From assembly GCA_051001455.1 (NCBI GenBank), contig JBPCNH010000039.1, forward strand, positions 44,117 to 108,116: a DNA stretch of 64,000 bases, read 5' to 3'. The notes below the pieces were generated by a model. The model did not search any database and had not been told where the DNA came from. It worked only from the letters and a program-made list of their open reading frames with translations. This stretch comes from JBPCNH01 sp051001455 (GTDB lineage: Bacteria > Actinomycetota > CADDZG01 > WHSQ01). This document shows positions 1 to 9,491 of the stretch, piece by piece; the stretch's first letter is position 1; each line of letters begins with the position of its first letter. Made by a program: the position numbers and the translations under genes.

Positions 1-440
1 CTGAGACCACCCCCGGTGGGCGCGCCCTCAAGTTCTACTCGTCGGTGCGCATGGACGTTCGCCGCATCGACTCGCTGAAGGACGGCGCCGAGGTGGTCGG
101 TTCCCGGGTGCGGGTGAAGGTCGTCAAGAACAAGGTGAGCGCTCCGTTCAAGAAGGCCGAGTTCGACATCCAGTACGGGTTCGGTATCTCCAAGGAGGGA
201 AGCCTCCTCGACGTGGCGATCGAGCACGGCATCGTGCGCAAGTCCGGTGCGTGGTTCATCTACGGGGACGACCAGCTCGGTCAAGGCCGGGAGAACGCCA
301 AGACGTTCCTCGCCGAGAACCCGGATATCGCGACCGAGATCGAGCTCAAGATCAAGGACAAGCTGGGCCTGCTGGCCACCGAGGATGCCGAAGATGGGGC
401 CGACACCGAGGCACCGCCGGCCGCCGCAGACGCCTCCTAA
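1..440 (+). CDS. recA: RecA recombinase, C-terminal part
   Basis: The 5' end lies outside the window; the frame is open from base 3. The visible residues include the RecA signature TPGGRALKFYSSVRMDVRR, followed by the C-terminal domain (KVVKNKVSAPFKKAEFDIQYG) and an acidic, alanine-rich tail. RecA forms the filament on single-stranded DNA that drives homologous recombination and triggers LexA self-cleavage. It is followed after 2 bases by recX, the usual pairing. The product is certain; only the length is unknown. Confidence 0.97.
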   Translation, partial: ETTPGGRALKFYSSVRMDVRRIDSLKDGAEVVGSRVRVKVVKNKVSAPFKKAEFDIQYGFGISKEGSLLDVAIEHGIVRKSGAWFIYGDDQLGQGRENAKTFLAENPDIATEIELKIKDKLGLLATEDAEDGADTEAPPAAADAS

Positions 441-442
441 CC

Positions 443-1015
443 ATGGGCCCCGGCGATCAGGGGACCCCGGTCAGCGACAAGCTGGCTGGGGTGGTGCATC
501 TGTTCGCGGTGCCCGACCTCGATGCCTCTGAGGCCGAGCCGGTCGCCGACGAGGATGACGACTACGACGAGTTGATGAAAGCGGCGGGACGTTTCCTGTC
601 CCGCCGCTCCCACTCCGAAGCCGAGCTCCGCCAGAAACTCGGGCGCAGATCAGATCCGGCGGTCATCGATCGGGTCGTCGCCCGGCTCTACGAGCTCGAA
701 CTGCTGGACGACGCCGCTTTCGCCGCCGCCTGGGTCGAGGAGCGGGGCGACAAGAAAGGCCGCCGGGCCCTCGAGAGCGAGCTGCGGGGCAAGGGCGTCG
801 CCTCGGACGTCATCGCCGAGGCGCTGAGCGGTCTCGATGAGGTGCAGCGCTCCGGAGCGGTCGAGCTGGCCACCCGCTATCTCCGCCGGGTGAGCCACAA
901 GCCGCTCCGGGAGCAGGCGAGCGCTATCCAGCAGATGCTGGCCCGGCGGGGGTACGACTACGAGGTCGCCGAGGCGGCCGTCACCCAGGTTCTCCCACCT
1001 GAGGGCTGGGACTAG
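443..1015 (+). CDS. recX: RecX regulatory protein
   Basis: About 190 residues when started at the ATG two bases after the recA stop; the longer open frame upstream overlaps recA and is unlikely to be translated. The helical repeats typical of RecX are visible (FLSRRSHSEAELRQKL, then LDDAAFAAAWVEER). RecX modulates RecA filament growth. The acidic N-terminal extension of about 40 residues before the RecX fold is common in actinobacterial members. Position directly after recA supports the call and suggests co-transcription. Confidence 0.93.
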   Translation: MGPGDQGTPVSDKLAGVVHLFAVPDLDASEAEPVADEDDDYDELMKAAGRFLSRRSHSEAELRQKLGRRSDPAVIDRVVARLYELELLDDAAFAAAWVEERGDKKGRRALESELRGKGVASDVIAEALSGLDEVQRSGAVELATRYLRRVSHKPLREQASAIQQMLARRGYDYEVAEAAVTQVLPPEGWD

Positions 1016-1337
1016 CTCCCCGGCTCGATCCGGATGTGGGAGGAATGGCCGCGAAGTTCTTCACTCGGGCGTACGATGGTGGGGCTGAGACATATCAATT
1101 GAACTTACGTCTCACCTCAACGGTACGAACGATCAAGGACCTAGTGATAACGATGCTTTCGACCACCGGAGATGGGTTTCTACCAGGGCTTTTGTTCCTG
1201 ACGCCGCCCATGCCAATGGGAGGACTCGCCACTCTGTCGTAGCCGGCAGCGTGGGTCTTTGAGCGACCGTACCGGGTGTGTAGCCCGGTGTGATGCCGTG
1301 GCTGCCTCCAGAGGTGACTCTGGGAAAGGAGCCAACG
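1016..1337. other. intergenic region between recX and rny
   Basis: 322 bases without a convincing gene. Short open frames here have no recognisable features and poor start signals. The region presumably carries the rny promoter and leader; a clear Shine-Dalgarno sequence (GGAAAGGAG) sits near its right end. I see no terminator hairpin of note. Confidence 0.5.
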
Positions 1338-2870
1338 ATGGAGATCGTGATCGGTCTCGTCTTGGGCCTCCTCGCGGGTGCGGGAATCGGTTACGCCGTC
1401 CGGAAGAACCAGGCCGAGAAACAAGCCACCTCTGCCGAGGTGCGGGCCAGGTCGATCCTGGAGGACGCCGAACGGGACGCAAGCACGAAGCGTCGCGAGG
1501 CACTCGTCGAGGCCAAGGACGAGATCTTCAAGATGCGCAACGAGGCCGAAGCCGACCTCAAGCGTCGCTCGGCCGACCTCGAGAAGAAAGAAGATCGCAT
1601 CGCGCAGCGCGAGGAGGCGCTCGATAACCGGGCGACCTCGCTCGACCGCAAGGAGCAGGCGGTCGAGGACAAGGAAGCCGATCTTCAACAGGCGCGCGCC
1701 GAGCTGGATCTGCTGGCCGACCGCGCTCGCTCCGAGCTAGAGCGGGTCGCGGGGATGACCGCCGACGCCGCCAAGCAGAGCCTTATCGAGCAGATCGAGG
1801 ACGAGGCGAAGCGCGACGCCATGGTGGTCGTGCGCGATGTCGAGGCTCAGGCCAGGGAGGAAGCCGACCGGCGCGCCCGCAAGATCGTGGCGATAGCCAT
1901 GCAGCGGGTGGCCTCCGAGCTCACCACCGAGGCCACGGTCACCACCATCACCCTCCCGAACGAGGACATGAAGGGCCGCATCATCGGACGAGAAGGCCGC
2001 AACATCCGAGCCTTCGAGGCCGCCACCGGTACGAATCTCATCGTCGACGACACGCCCGAGGCAGTGGTGCTGAGTTGCTTTGATCCGATCCGGCGCGAGA
2101 TGGCCCGCCTGACCCTCGAGAAACTGATCGGGGACGGGCGCATCCAGCCTGCCCGTATCGAAGAGATCCACGAGAAGTCCCGTGAGGCCATCGAGCGCGA
2201 GATCCGAGAGGGCGGCGAGTGGGCGGTGCTCGAGACCGGCATCACCGACATGCATCCCGAGCTCGTGCGCGTGATCGGGCGTCTCAAGTTCCGTACCTCG
2301 TACGGCCAGAACGTCCTCAAGCACTCCGTCGAGGCGTCTCACATCGCCGGGATGATCGCCGGCGAGATCGGCTCGGACATCCAGGCAGCCAAGCGCTGCA
2401 CCTTGCTGCACGACATCGGCAAGGCCGTCACGCATGAGGTCGAGGGGAGCCACGCACTGATCGGCGCCGAGATCGCCCGGCGGCTCAAGGAGAAGCCCGA
2501 GATCTGCCACGCGATCGAGGCCCATCACAACGAGGTCGAGCAACGCACGATCGAAGCCGTCATCACCCAGGTGGCCGACGCGATCTCCGGTGCTCGTCCG
2601 GGTGCCCGGCGCGAGACCCTCGAGACCTACGTCAAGCGCCTCGAGCGTCTTGAAGCCATCGCTATGGAGTTCCCCGGCGTCGAGAAGGTCTACGCGATGC
2701 AGGCCGGTCGCGAGGTGCGGGTCATGGTCAAGCCGACCGATGTGGACGATCTGCAGGCCGAGGTGATCGCCCGGGACATCGCCAAGAAGGTCGAGGAAGA
2801 GCTGCAGTATCCCGGCCAGATCAAGATCATGACGATCCGGGAGACCCGCTCGAGCTCGTACGCCAAGTAG
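1338..2870 (+). CDS. rny: Ribonuclease Y
   Basis: 510 residues from an ATG preceded by GGAAAGGAG. Domains in order: an N-terminal membrane anchor (IVIGLVLGLLAGAGIGYAV), a long charged coiled coil to about residue 200, a KH RNA-binding domain (GRIIGREGRNIRAFEAATG), and an HD domain with the metal-binding motif LLHDIGK near residue 355. RNase Y is a membrane-bound endoribonuclease that starts mRNA decay. Length and architecture are standard. The gene sits alone between recX and miaB. Confidence 0.97.
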   Translation: MEIVIGLVLGLLAGAGIGYAVRKNQAEKQATSAEVRARSILEDAERDASTKRREALVEAKDEIFKMRNEAEADLKRRSADLEKKEDRIAQREEALDNRATSLDRKEQAVEDKEADLQQARAELDLLADRARSELERVAGMTADAAKQSLIEQIEDEAKRDAMVVVRDVEAQAREEADRRARKIVAIAMQRVASELTTEATVTTITLPNEDMKGRIIGREGRNIRAFEAATGTNLIVDDTPEAVVLSCFDPIRREMARLTLEKLIGDGRIQPARIEEIHEKSREAIEREIREGGEWAVLETGITDMHPELVRVIGRLKFRTSYGQNVLKHSVEASHIAGMIAGEIGSDIQAAKRCTLLHDIGKAVTHEVEGSHALIGAEIARRLKEKPEICHAIEAHHNEVEQRTIEAVITQVADAISGARPGARRETLETYVKRLERLEAIAMEFPGVEKVYAMQAGREVRVMVKPTDVDDLQAEVIARDIAKKVEEELQYPGQIKIMTIRETRSSSYAK

Positions 2871-2896
2871 AAGCCGGTAGCACCGGAAGCTTTACT

Positions 2897-4297
2897 GTGA
2901 AGGACATGAACGAGCGCACGTACTTCATCACCACCTACGGGTGCCAGATGAACGAACACGACTCAGAGCGCATGGCCGGCATGTTGGAGGCAGAGGGCTA
3001 CGCGAAGGCCTCTGCCCCCGACGATGCCTCGGTCGTGTTGTTCAACACCTGCTGTATCCGCGAGAAGGCCGATACGCGCCTTTACGGCAGCCTCGGTCAT
3101 GTCAAGTCGATCAAGGACCGCCGGCCCGACATGAAGATCGTGGTCGGCGGATGTCTCGCCCAGAAGGACCGGGCCTCGATCCAGGAACGCGCTCCGTACG
3201 TGGACGTGGTGCTGGGCACACACAATCTGGCCAGCCTGCCGCGTTTGCTGCGCGAGTCCGATGAAGGTCCTTCCTTCGAGATCCTCGAGCAGACCGAGGC
3301 GTTCCCCTCGGCGCTTCCGGCGCGCCGGAACTTACCGTGGCATGCCTGGGTGTCGATCTCTATCGGGTGTAACAACGCCTGCACCTTCTGCATCGTGCCG
3401 GCGGTGCGCGGCAAGGAGATCTCCCGCCGCCTCGGTGACATCGTTCACGAGGTTGAGGGTCTCGTTGCCGATGGGGTCGTCGAGGTGACGCTCCTCGGAC
3501 AGAACGTGAACTCTTATGGGCGTGATCTGGACGGCACGCCGATGTTCTCGAAGCTCTTGCGTGCTCTCGATCAGGTCGAGGGACTCGAGCGCGTGCGCTT
3601 CACGAGCCCCCACCCCAAGGACTTCAAGCAGGATTCAGTGGACGCCATGGCCGATTGCCGGGTCGTGTGCGAGCACATCCATCTGCCGGTTCAAGCCGGC
3701 TCCGACCGGATGTTGAAGCTCATGAAGCGCGCGTACTCCCGCACCAAGTATCTCGAGAAGGTTGCGATGGTGCGAGCCGCGATCCCGAACGTCGCCATCA
3801 CCACCGACATCATCGTGGGGTTCCCCGGCGAGACCGAGGCCGATTTCGACGCAACGATGTCACTGGTAGAGGAGGTGCGTTACGACGCGGCTTACACCTT
3901 CCAATACTCGCCCCGTCCGATGACAGAGGCAGCCGGCATGGAGGGTCACCTGCCGAAAGAGGTCGTGCAGGAGCGCTACGATCGGCTGGCCGCCCTGCTG
4001 GACCGCATCTCCCGCGAGCACAACGAAGCCCGCGTCGGCAATGTCGAAGAGGTGCTCGTCGAAGGCCCTTCCAAGAAGGACCCCACCCGCCTCACCGGCC
4101 GCACGCGCTCCAACAAGCTCGTGCACTTCCCATCCGACGGCGCCGAGGGTGGGTCGTTCCGTACGGTCGAGATCACCCGTGCCAGCACCCACCATCTCGA
4201 AGGCAGGTTGGTCGCAGGAGCCAAGACGACTCCGGCGCGCCGCTCGCTGTCACTACCGCTCGCAAGCACGGGCGCGGGTTGCTCCTCCTGCGGCTAG
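2897..4297 (+). CDS. miaB: tRNA-2-methylthio-N6-dimethylallyladenosine synthase MiaB
   Basis: 466 residues from a GTG (an ATG three codons later is the alternative). The N-terminal UPF0004 domain holds the three cysteines for the auxiliary cluster (TYGCQMN, NTCCIR, GGCLAQ). The radical SAM motif CNNACTFC follows near residue 160, and a C-terminal TRAM domain with the segment TGRTRSNKLVHF ends the protein. It methylthiolates i6A37 of tRNA after MiaA has acted; miaA lies two genes downstream. The very C-terminus ends in GCSSCG, an extra cysteine pair outside the core fold. Confidence 0.96.
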   Translation: MKDMNERTYFITTYGCQMNEHDSERMAGMLEAEGYAKASAPDDASVVLFNTCCIREKADTRLYGSLGHVKSIKDRRPDMKIVVGGCLAQKDRASIQERAPYVDVVLGTHNLASLPRLLRESDEGPSFEILEQTEAFPSALPARRNLPWHAWVSISIGCNNACTFCIVPAVRGKEISRRLGDIVHEVEGLVADGVVEVTLLGQNVNSYGRDLDGTPMFSKLLRALDQVEGLERVRFTSPHPKDFKQDSVDAMADCRVVCEHIHLPVQAGSDRMLKLMKRAYSRTKYLEKVAMVRAAIPNVAITTDIIVGFPGETEADFDATMSLVEEVRYDAAYTFQYSPRPMTEAAGMEGHLPKEVVQERYDRLAALLDRISREHNEARVGNVEEVLVEGPSKKDPTRLTGRTRSNKLVHFPSDGAEGGSFRTVEITRASTHHLEGRLVAGAKTTPARRSLSLPLASTGAGCSSCG

Positions 4298-4375
4298 TGC
4301 CGCCCGCCAGGCTGTCAACCGAACCTCGGGCGAGGTGCCGGCGATCCCAGAGAAGGGGCCGGTGAGCACGTACCG

Positions 4376-5119
4376 ATGCTGAGAGGCGGGGCCATCGTTC
4401 CACACGCCCCTCTCGTCGCGTTGAAGGGCGACCCTTCATGCATCGCGCTTGCGGAGGCAGCGCGCGCCGCGTGGAAGGAGATCTCCCAACTCGGTTGCCC
4501 GGTCGTCGTGCTCTCGCCGCACGGCAGGGCGACCGGGGTGAGCTCGAGTGGCGAAGGCAACCTGGATGCCTTCGGTTCGCTCGGCATCTCGGTCTCCGCG
4601 ACCGTGGACAGGGAGCTTGCTCAACGCATCGCAGACGCATGGGGGAGGCCGCTGGTGGATGAACCGCTGGACCATGGCGCCACCGGAGCGCTCGTTCATG
4701 CGGAGGATCCCGGGTCGATCGTCACCTGCACGTTCGCCGAATCGACCGGCCCCTCACCTAGGGGTTCGATCGACGAGGCCCGGAAAGAAGCCAACGGCTT
4801 GGCCGAGGTTCTGATCGAGTTATCCGAGAACCTAGACATCGCGGTCGTGGCTTCTGTGCACGGCGCCGCATCGGTCACGCCTCGGGCGCCACTCACCGAG
4901 TTGCCCGAAGGCCGTGCCTTTGACGACGCGGTGCTCGATGCGCTCGCCACCGACAACGCCGCGATCGCGGACATCGCCGACGATCTCTTCCGGGTTGGCG
5001 GCACCTGCTCGACCGGCCCGCTCCACGTCTGGGCGCTCCTCTTCGGCGACCGCAGCAGCAACGTCCACGCCTACGACGCGCCGGCCGGCGTCGGCTACCC
5101 AATAGCGACCTGCAAATGA
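4376..5119 (+). CDS. class III extradiol dioxygenase subunit B-like protein
   Basis: 247 residues. The start MLRGGAIVPHAPL and the segment VVVLSPHGRATGV resemble LigB/MEMO-like proteins with histidines at the usual metal-ligand places; a second histidine region is DEPLDHGATGALV. Genes of this family lie between miaB and miaA in many actinobacteria, and their substrate is unknown. It overlaps miaA by an ATGA, so translation is coupled. Family assignment is good; enzymatic activity is not established. Confidence 0.8.
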   Translation: MLRGGAIVPHAPLVALKGDPSCIALAEAARAAWKEISQLGCPVVVLSPHGRATGVSSSGEGNLDAFGSLGISVSATVDRELAQRIADAWGRPLVDEPLDHGATGALVHAEDPGSIVTCTFAESTGPSPRGSIDEARKEANGLAEVLIELSENLDIAVVASVHGAASVTPRAPLTELPEGRAFDDAVLDALATDNAAIADIADDLFRVGGTCSTGPLHVWALLFGDRSSNVHAYDAPAGVGYPIATCK

Positions 5120-6084
5120 CCCCGTTTCTTACACAGAATGCGGTTGCTATTCAACCGGTTCCGAGCGCGGAAAACAGAACGAAGGTGGCTGCGATAGTCG
5201 GCCCTACCGCTGTCGGCAAGACGGCGGTCTCGCTCGAGGTAGCCGAGGCTCTCGACGCCGAGATCGTGTCCGTCGACTCGATGCAGATTTACCGTGGGAT
5301 GGACATCGGTACCGCCAAGCCCGACGCGGCCATGCAACAACGCGTTCCTCATCATCTTCTCGACATCAAGGATCCGGCCGAGCCCGTCACGGTGTCGGAC
5401 TATCAGGAGCTCGCTCGCGCGGCCATCGCAGACATCTTTGGGCGCGGGAGGCTGCCGCTGCTCGTCGGCGGATCCGGCCTCTATCTGCGTGCGGTGGTCG
5501 ACGACCTCGAGTTCCCACCTCGCTCCGCCGAGGTTCGCAGCGCCCTCGAAGAAGAGGCAGAGAGCCTCGGCGCCGAGGCTTTACATGCCCGCCTCGCCGA
5601 GCTCGACCCGGCAGCCGCCGCCAAGATCGAACCGGGCAACGCGCGCAGAACCGTGCGGGCGCTGGAGGTCATCGAGCTGACCGGCAGGCCGTTCTCGGAC
5701 AACGACGCTTGGGAGCGTTACGAGAGCCGATACCACCTGGCGATGGTTGGCCTAAGAAGGGATCGAGACGATCTCTACGATCGGGTCGCAGCGCGGGTGG
5801 ACGAGATGTTCGAGCAGGGGTTCGCCGCCGAGGTTGCCGCCCTGAGCGGAAGACCGCTCGGTCCAACGGCGCGCCAAGCGCTCGGCTACAAGCAGATCCT
5901 CGACAACCCAGCTGCCCCCGCTGGAGAAACCAAGGCCGAGATCGTGAAAGCCACCAAGCGGTTCGTCAGGCGCCAAGATTCCTGGTTCCGCAGCGACCCC
6001 CGCATCGAATGGCTCGACGCGACTGGGGCCGGGCTTACCGGGGCGCTCACTGCCTTCTTCCGTGAGGCTTTGGGTCTGCCCTAG
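5116..6084 (+). CDS. miaA: tRNA dimethylallyltransferase MiaA
   Basis: 322 residues. The P-loop GPTAVGKT is at residues 29-36, followed by DSMQIYRGMDIGTAKP and the DYQELA/GGSGLY motifs of the IPP-transferase family. It adds the dimethylallyl group to A37 of tRNAs reading UNN codons, the step before MiaB. The ATG overlaps the stop of the preceding gene. The first 22 residues look dispensable, and a GTG at 5185 would give a more typical N-terminus. Confidence 0.95.
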   Translation: MTPFLTQNAVAIQPVPSAENRTKVAAIVGPTAVGKTAVSLEVAEALDAEIVSVDSMQIYRGMDIGTAKPDAAMQQRVPHHLLDIKDPAEPVTVSDYQELARAAIADIFGRGRLPLLVGGSGLYLRAVVDDLEFPPRSAEVRSALEEEAESLGAEALHARLAELDPAAAAKIEPGNARRTVRALEVIELTGRPFSDNDAWERYESRYHLAMVGLRRDRDDLYDRVAARVDEMFEQGFAAEVAALSGRPLGPTARQALGYKQILDNPAAPAGETKAEIVKATKRFVRRQDSWFRSDPRIEWLDATGAGLTGALTAFFREALGLP

Positions 6085-6151
6085 CGATCGACCTCCGTGT
6101 CCCGGTCGACCCCGCCACTCCTCAGGGTTAGATATCCCACGGCCGTAACTG

Positions 6152-6841
6152 TCAAGCCGCGAGAGCGAGCCTCTCTCCCCAAGCCATCTCTTCCCGGTAG
6201 ATCTGGCGATGTCTGAGGCAGCCGTCGAGGATTCCAACGAGGCGATTGGCGAGGCTGCGAAGAGCCTGGCTGTGCGTCTTTCCCTTGACTCGTTGCCGGT
6301 CGTAGTGAGCGCGTGCCCCCGGTGACAAGGTCAGAGAGCAGAAGGCCCACTGATAGCAGGTATCGAAGAGATGCCCGTTGCGAGCGAAACGCGCCAGCAC
6401 CACCCGGCGTGTCCCCGACGCTTTGGTGATCGGGGACGTGCCCGCGTAGTTCCTTCTCGATTTAGCATCGCGGAAGCGGGTGCGGTCATCGCCGAACTCG
6501 CCTAGCACCCGGCGCCGAGGACCACGCCAAGTCCAGGCAGACTCGTAAGGATCTCGGCGTCCGGGTGACTCTCAAAATGCTGTTCCAGCTCCGCCTCGAG
6601 CGCGGCGATACGCTCGTTCAAAGAGGCGATCAGCTCGACCAGCGAGGAGACCACGGTCCCGAAGGCGGCGCTCAGGCCGGCGCCGGCATGCGGTTGCGGG
6701 GATCGAAGCGCCTGCTGGATCCTTCTCGGCGCTGGCCTCGATCCTGCGTGACCGTCCGGCGCGTCGAAGCGCGCTCGCGATCTTGGAGTGCGACAGCTTA
6801 TCCCACCGGCCGTCAATCTCCCCGGCAACCGGAAGGGTCAC
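6152..6841 (-). pseudogene. IS110-family transposase remnant
   Basis: Three overlapping frames together read as the C-terminal half of an IS110/IS116/IS902 transposase. The order is SKIASALRRAGRSRRIEASAEK in one frame, then IQQALRSPQPHAG through DAEILTSLPGLGVVLGA in a second frame, then LGEFGDDRTRFRDAKSRRNY and WAFCSLTLSPGARAHYD back in the first. At least two frameshifts are needed, near 6720 and 6505. The N-terminal DEDD catalytic domain is absent. No terminal ends are recognised, and the copy cannot be active. Confidence 0.85.
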
Positions 6842-6976
6842 GATCTAACGTTAGGGATCGGGTCCCCGGGCGGACTGGGTGATCACCCTCCGGCGGCTGT
6901 GGAGACCACTCTCTCACTCGAGGTGATCCAGACCCATTAGGGCGGCCGCTCCTACGGTCAACCGTGAGTCCTGCGC

Positions 6977-7060
6977 GTCCATGGATCCTGAAAAGCCGAC
7001 CGGGAACGGTCCTCGCTTTCGCTCGGCTGCGTTCCCGGTCGGCGGGTTGGGCTTCGGTCG
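6977..7060. repeat. long hairpin repeat, copy A
   Basis: A perfect 14-bp inverted repeat (GCCGACCGGGAACG at 6995-7008 with its complement at 7030-7043) encloses a 21-base loop. A related but imperfect copy lies at 7621-7710, sharing GCGCGTCCATGGAT, GGTCCTCGC and GCTCGGCTGCG. Part of the loop motif also recurs near 9414-9437. It ends 20 bases from the stop codon of the reverse-strand gene at 7080 and could serve as its terminator. Confidence 0.6.
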
Positions 7061-7079
7061 GTCGGTGCGCGCTGTGATC

Positions 7080-7481
7080 TCAGGCTGGCGGATCTGAGTT
7101 CGCGCTCAAAGCGTCCTGAAGACGGGAGCGTTTATGGCTGATGAGAAACGGGGCGACAAAGAGCCACAGCAGACCTACCCCCATGTAGAACCAGCACCAT
7201 GCTTGAGGGGGGTCTGCGATGAAGCACGTTGCGTATATCCACAATGCAACGAGGCCGATGTGGAGAGGGGCGAGAGCTAAGGACCATCGGAAGTATCGAA
7301 GACGGCGGTGTGCGAGGCCTTGCGCAAAGTCCAATAACTCAGGGTTATTGACTCGACGTCGTTCGTTAAGTGCTGCTTCGACCTCTTGTCGGGAGTCGGG
7401 CGAGAGGTACTCCTCCCATGCCAATCTCCAGTCTGGGTCTTGACCTTGACGTACGAGCTCAGTCCGAACGTTGTCCGCCAT
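7080..7481 (-). CDS. small membrane protein of unknown function
   Basis: 133 residues. The N-terminal third is charged and helical (DWRLAWEEYLSPDSRQEVEAAL). Two membrane segments follow (LALAPLHIGLVALWIYATC and WCWFYMGVGLLWLFVAPFLI), and the C-terminus is short and polar. I do not recognise the family. The gene stands alone between a transposase remnant and a gene-poor stretch, so it may be accessory. Coding use is reasonable, but there is no independent support. Confidence 0.5.
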   Translation of the reverse strand: MADNVRTELVRQGQDPDWRLAWEEYLSPDSRQEVEAALNERRRVNNPELLDFAQGLAHRRLRYFRWSLALAPLHIGLVALWIYATCFIADPPQAWCWFYMGVGLLWLFVAPFLISHKRSRLQDALSANSDPPA

Positions 7482-8137
7482 CGAAAGACGGTAGCGGAAG
7501 CGTCGATGGTTGGCGACCCAGCGGGCTTCACCAACTCTCTGGGCGCAGCCTGCGCTCCAAAACTAGCCATTCCTTACGACGCCACCGTAGGGTCGCTACC
7601 CCTTACGTCAACGGCGAAGGTTGCGCGTCCATGGATGCTGAAAGAGCCGTCCTCAGTCGGTCCTCGCCAGCTCGGCTGCGACTTCGGGCGGACGGTCGGG
7701 CTTCGCCCGAAATCGAGATCGAAAACCCATGCAATGTCCTCGCTCCTCGCCCTGCGAACTAGTCGCCTTCGACCGGGCCAGCCTATTGCTCCCCGCATCG
7801 GCCACAAGTAACCGCGCGAAGCGCCGATCGCTGCCGACCTTCAGCCGGGAGAGCCGCTGTCCGCCACACTGGAGGAAAGCGGACCGCCGAACGGCGGGCT
7901 CCGGGGGGCATGGCCTCGACAGCCTTAAACAGGTCCACTGACCCAGTTGTGATCTAGCGGTTGCGACCTGCGGTTACGCGTTCAGAGCGTCGATGAGCAG
8001 ACGGTTGTGGTCCTGGCTCTCGGGGACAGGTCTATCCACTCTGGCCGCTCTGCGTCTCCCTCAGCGGCTCATGGCAGCCGTTCGGCAGCGCCGTAACAGT
8101 CGCGGTCGCCAGAGTAAACCCTTAGTATAACGCCGCC
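7482..8137. other. gene-poor region with degenerate repeat copy B
   Basis: 656 bases with no convincing gene; all open frames on both strands look like chance frames. It includes the second, imperfect copy of the hairpin repeat at about 7621-7710. The stretch fits decayed accessory DNA next to the IS110 remnant. Confidence 0.45.
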
Positions 8138-8650
8138 ATGGACTCCAAACGAGGCGAATCTGGATCGAGCCTCTTGGTTTACCTGCTGCTGCTTGTGTTC
8201 GCTGTCCCTATTGCGTGTGGAGGTCCCTCGCCGTCCGCGACTACGCCATTGCCTTCCCCGACTCCCTCCTATGAACAGGGAGGAATACCCGAAGATGTGG
8301 AACGGAGGGCACTGGATGAGTTCCAGGCGGAGTTCGGGAACGCCGAGGAGGTTTACGGACGATATCGAACGAGCCTTCGTTCATGGCGAAGCTCTGAGCA
8401 GAGCAACGCCGCTGGCGAGCAAAGACAGCCGGAGGAACAGAGTCGGCCTATCTATATCATTTTTGTAAGGGGCGACTTCACTGTGTCAGGACCAATTGTC
8501 TATGGTGATGGGACACCATCGCCGGCCGGAGGGCAGCACGTCGCAGGAAGAATCGTCGTCGACGCTGCGGGAATTCAACTGAATGTCCAGCTATGGGGAA
8601 AGCGAAAGCCGCCGGAGCCACCTATCGGGGAACGCTTTGACGACAAATAG
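8138..8650 (+). CDS. putative lipoprotein of unknown function
   Basis: 170 residues. The N-terminus has a hydrophobic stretch (LLVYLLLLVFAVPIACGG) ending in a lipobox-like IAC, then a Pro/Ser/Thr-rich linker typical of surface lipoproteins. A small C-terminal segment (RPIYIIFVRGDFTVSGPIVYG) looks beta-rich. I do not recognise a domain. It overlaps the next gene, also exported, and the two probably form one transcript. Confidence 0.6.
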   Translation: MDSKRGESGSSLLVYLLLLVFAVPIACGGPSPSATTPLPSPTPSYEQGGIPEDVERRALDEFQAEFGNAEEVYGRYRTSLRSWRSSEQSNAAGEQRQPEEQSRPIYIIFVRGDFTVSGPIVYGDGTPSPAGGQHVAGRIVVDAAGIQLNVQLWGKRKPPEPPIGERFDDK

Positions 8651-9152
8651 TCGATTTTTCGGGATCGCCCTGATAGCAGCCTTCGTGCCACTTGCTCTGC
8701 TCGCCTCCATTGCCCCACCTGCCCTAGCCGCAGGAGAAAGGGCATACGTCGTTTTCTTTGAGATTAGTGGCACCAACAGAGGTCTCGTCAGGAAGTCAAC
8801 AGGTTGCGCGTCTGGCCGGAACTGGTGCTGGCACTTTAAGATTGCGAAGGAAACGATCCACACATGTTGCGGAGACCAGGCAGAACTGTCGGACTCGCCG
8901 GAGGCCAGTACTCAGCTGGAGTGCGTCGACGACACGGCGGATGAACACTGCCCGATGGGCGGCAAGGTGACTCCGTGGGAAGCCTTTCATTGGAAAACGA
9001 GTGGTGGGACTTGGTTGTCATGGTCGGGACGGGACGCAGCGTGTGTCGATAACTATCGAGAGGCACGCGGCAAGTGGGTGAGCGATACCAGCGCCAAAGG
9101 TGGCTACAACGTCTCCATGACTGACAGGATTCGTTCGACACCTTGCCAGTAG
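8637..9152 (+). CDS. secreted cysteine-rich protein of unknown function
   Basis: 171 residues from the TTG at 8637, chosen because GGGGAA lies just upstream and the signal peptide (FFGIALIAAFVPLALLASIAPPALA) then begins near the N-terminus; an ATG at 8583 would place 18 charged residues before it. The mature part has eight or more cysteines (GCASGRNWCWHF, TCCGDQ, LECVDD, EHCPMG, DAACVD, TPCQ), suggesting disulfide bonds outside the cell. No family is recognised. Confidence 0.6.
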   Translation: MTTNSRFFGIALIAAFVPLALLASIAPPALAAGERAYVVFFEISGTNRGLVRKSTGCASGRNWCWHFKIAKETIHTCCGDQAELSDSPEASTQLECVDDTADEHCPMGGKVTPWEAFHWKTSGGTWLSWSGRDAACVDNYREARGKWVSDTSAKGGYNVSMTDRIRSTPCQ

Positions 9153-9491
9153 CGGTATTAAAGGTGAACCCTCTGGTCCGCTCGACGAGCGGTCGAGGGA
9201 CTGCCTGGCGAGCACATGCAGATTGCGTCTGGGTTGAATCTCCTGGCAGAAAGCCACCTTTGGTTTCATCTTCAATAGACGCTCCAACCGGCTACGTGGT
9301 TTCCTCTACCTGGCTTTTTGCGCGCTGATACGCGCCGGGATCACCCGTCCTGCTAACGCGCAACCGTAGGTCCCCCTAACTCCTCCACGCAACCGCACGC
9401 TTTAAGGCCGCCCTCGAAAGGTCCTCGCTGGGCTCGGCATGCATTCTCGGGCGGGGAAAGAGTCGACGCAATTGTTCGCGAGAATGGGGAC
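9153..9491. other. intergenic, nothing recognised
   Basis: 339 bases without a convincing gene. A fragment resembling the hairpin-repeat loop (GGTCCTCGCTGGGCTCGGC) occurs near 9419. No other structure is seen. Confidence 0.4.

Noticed and set aside
1036..1242. Small gene between recX and rny
   Set aside because: No ribosome site, no recognisable feature, and an implausible composition; overlapped by frames on the other strand.
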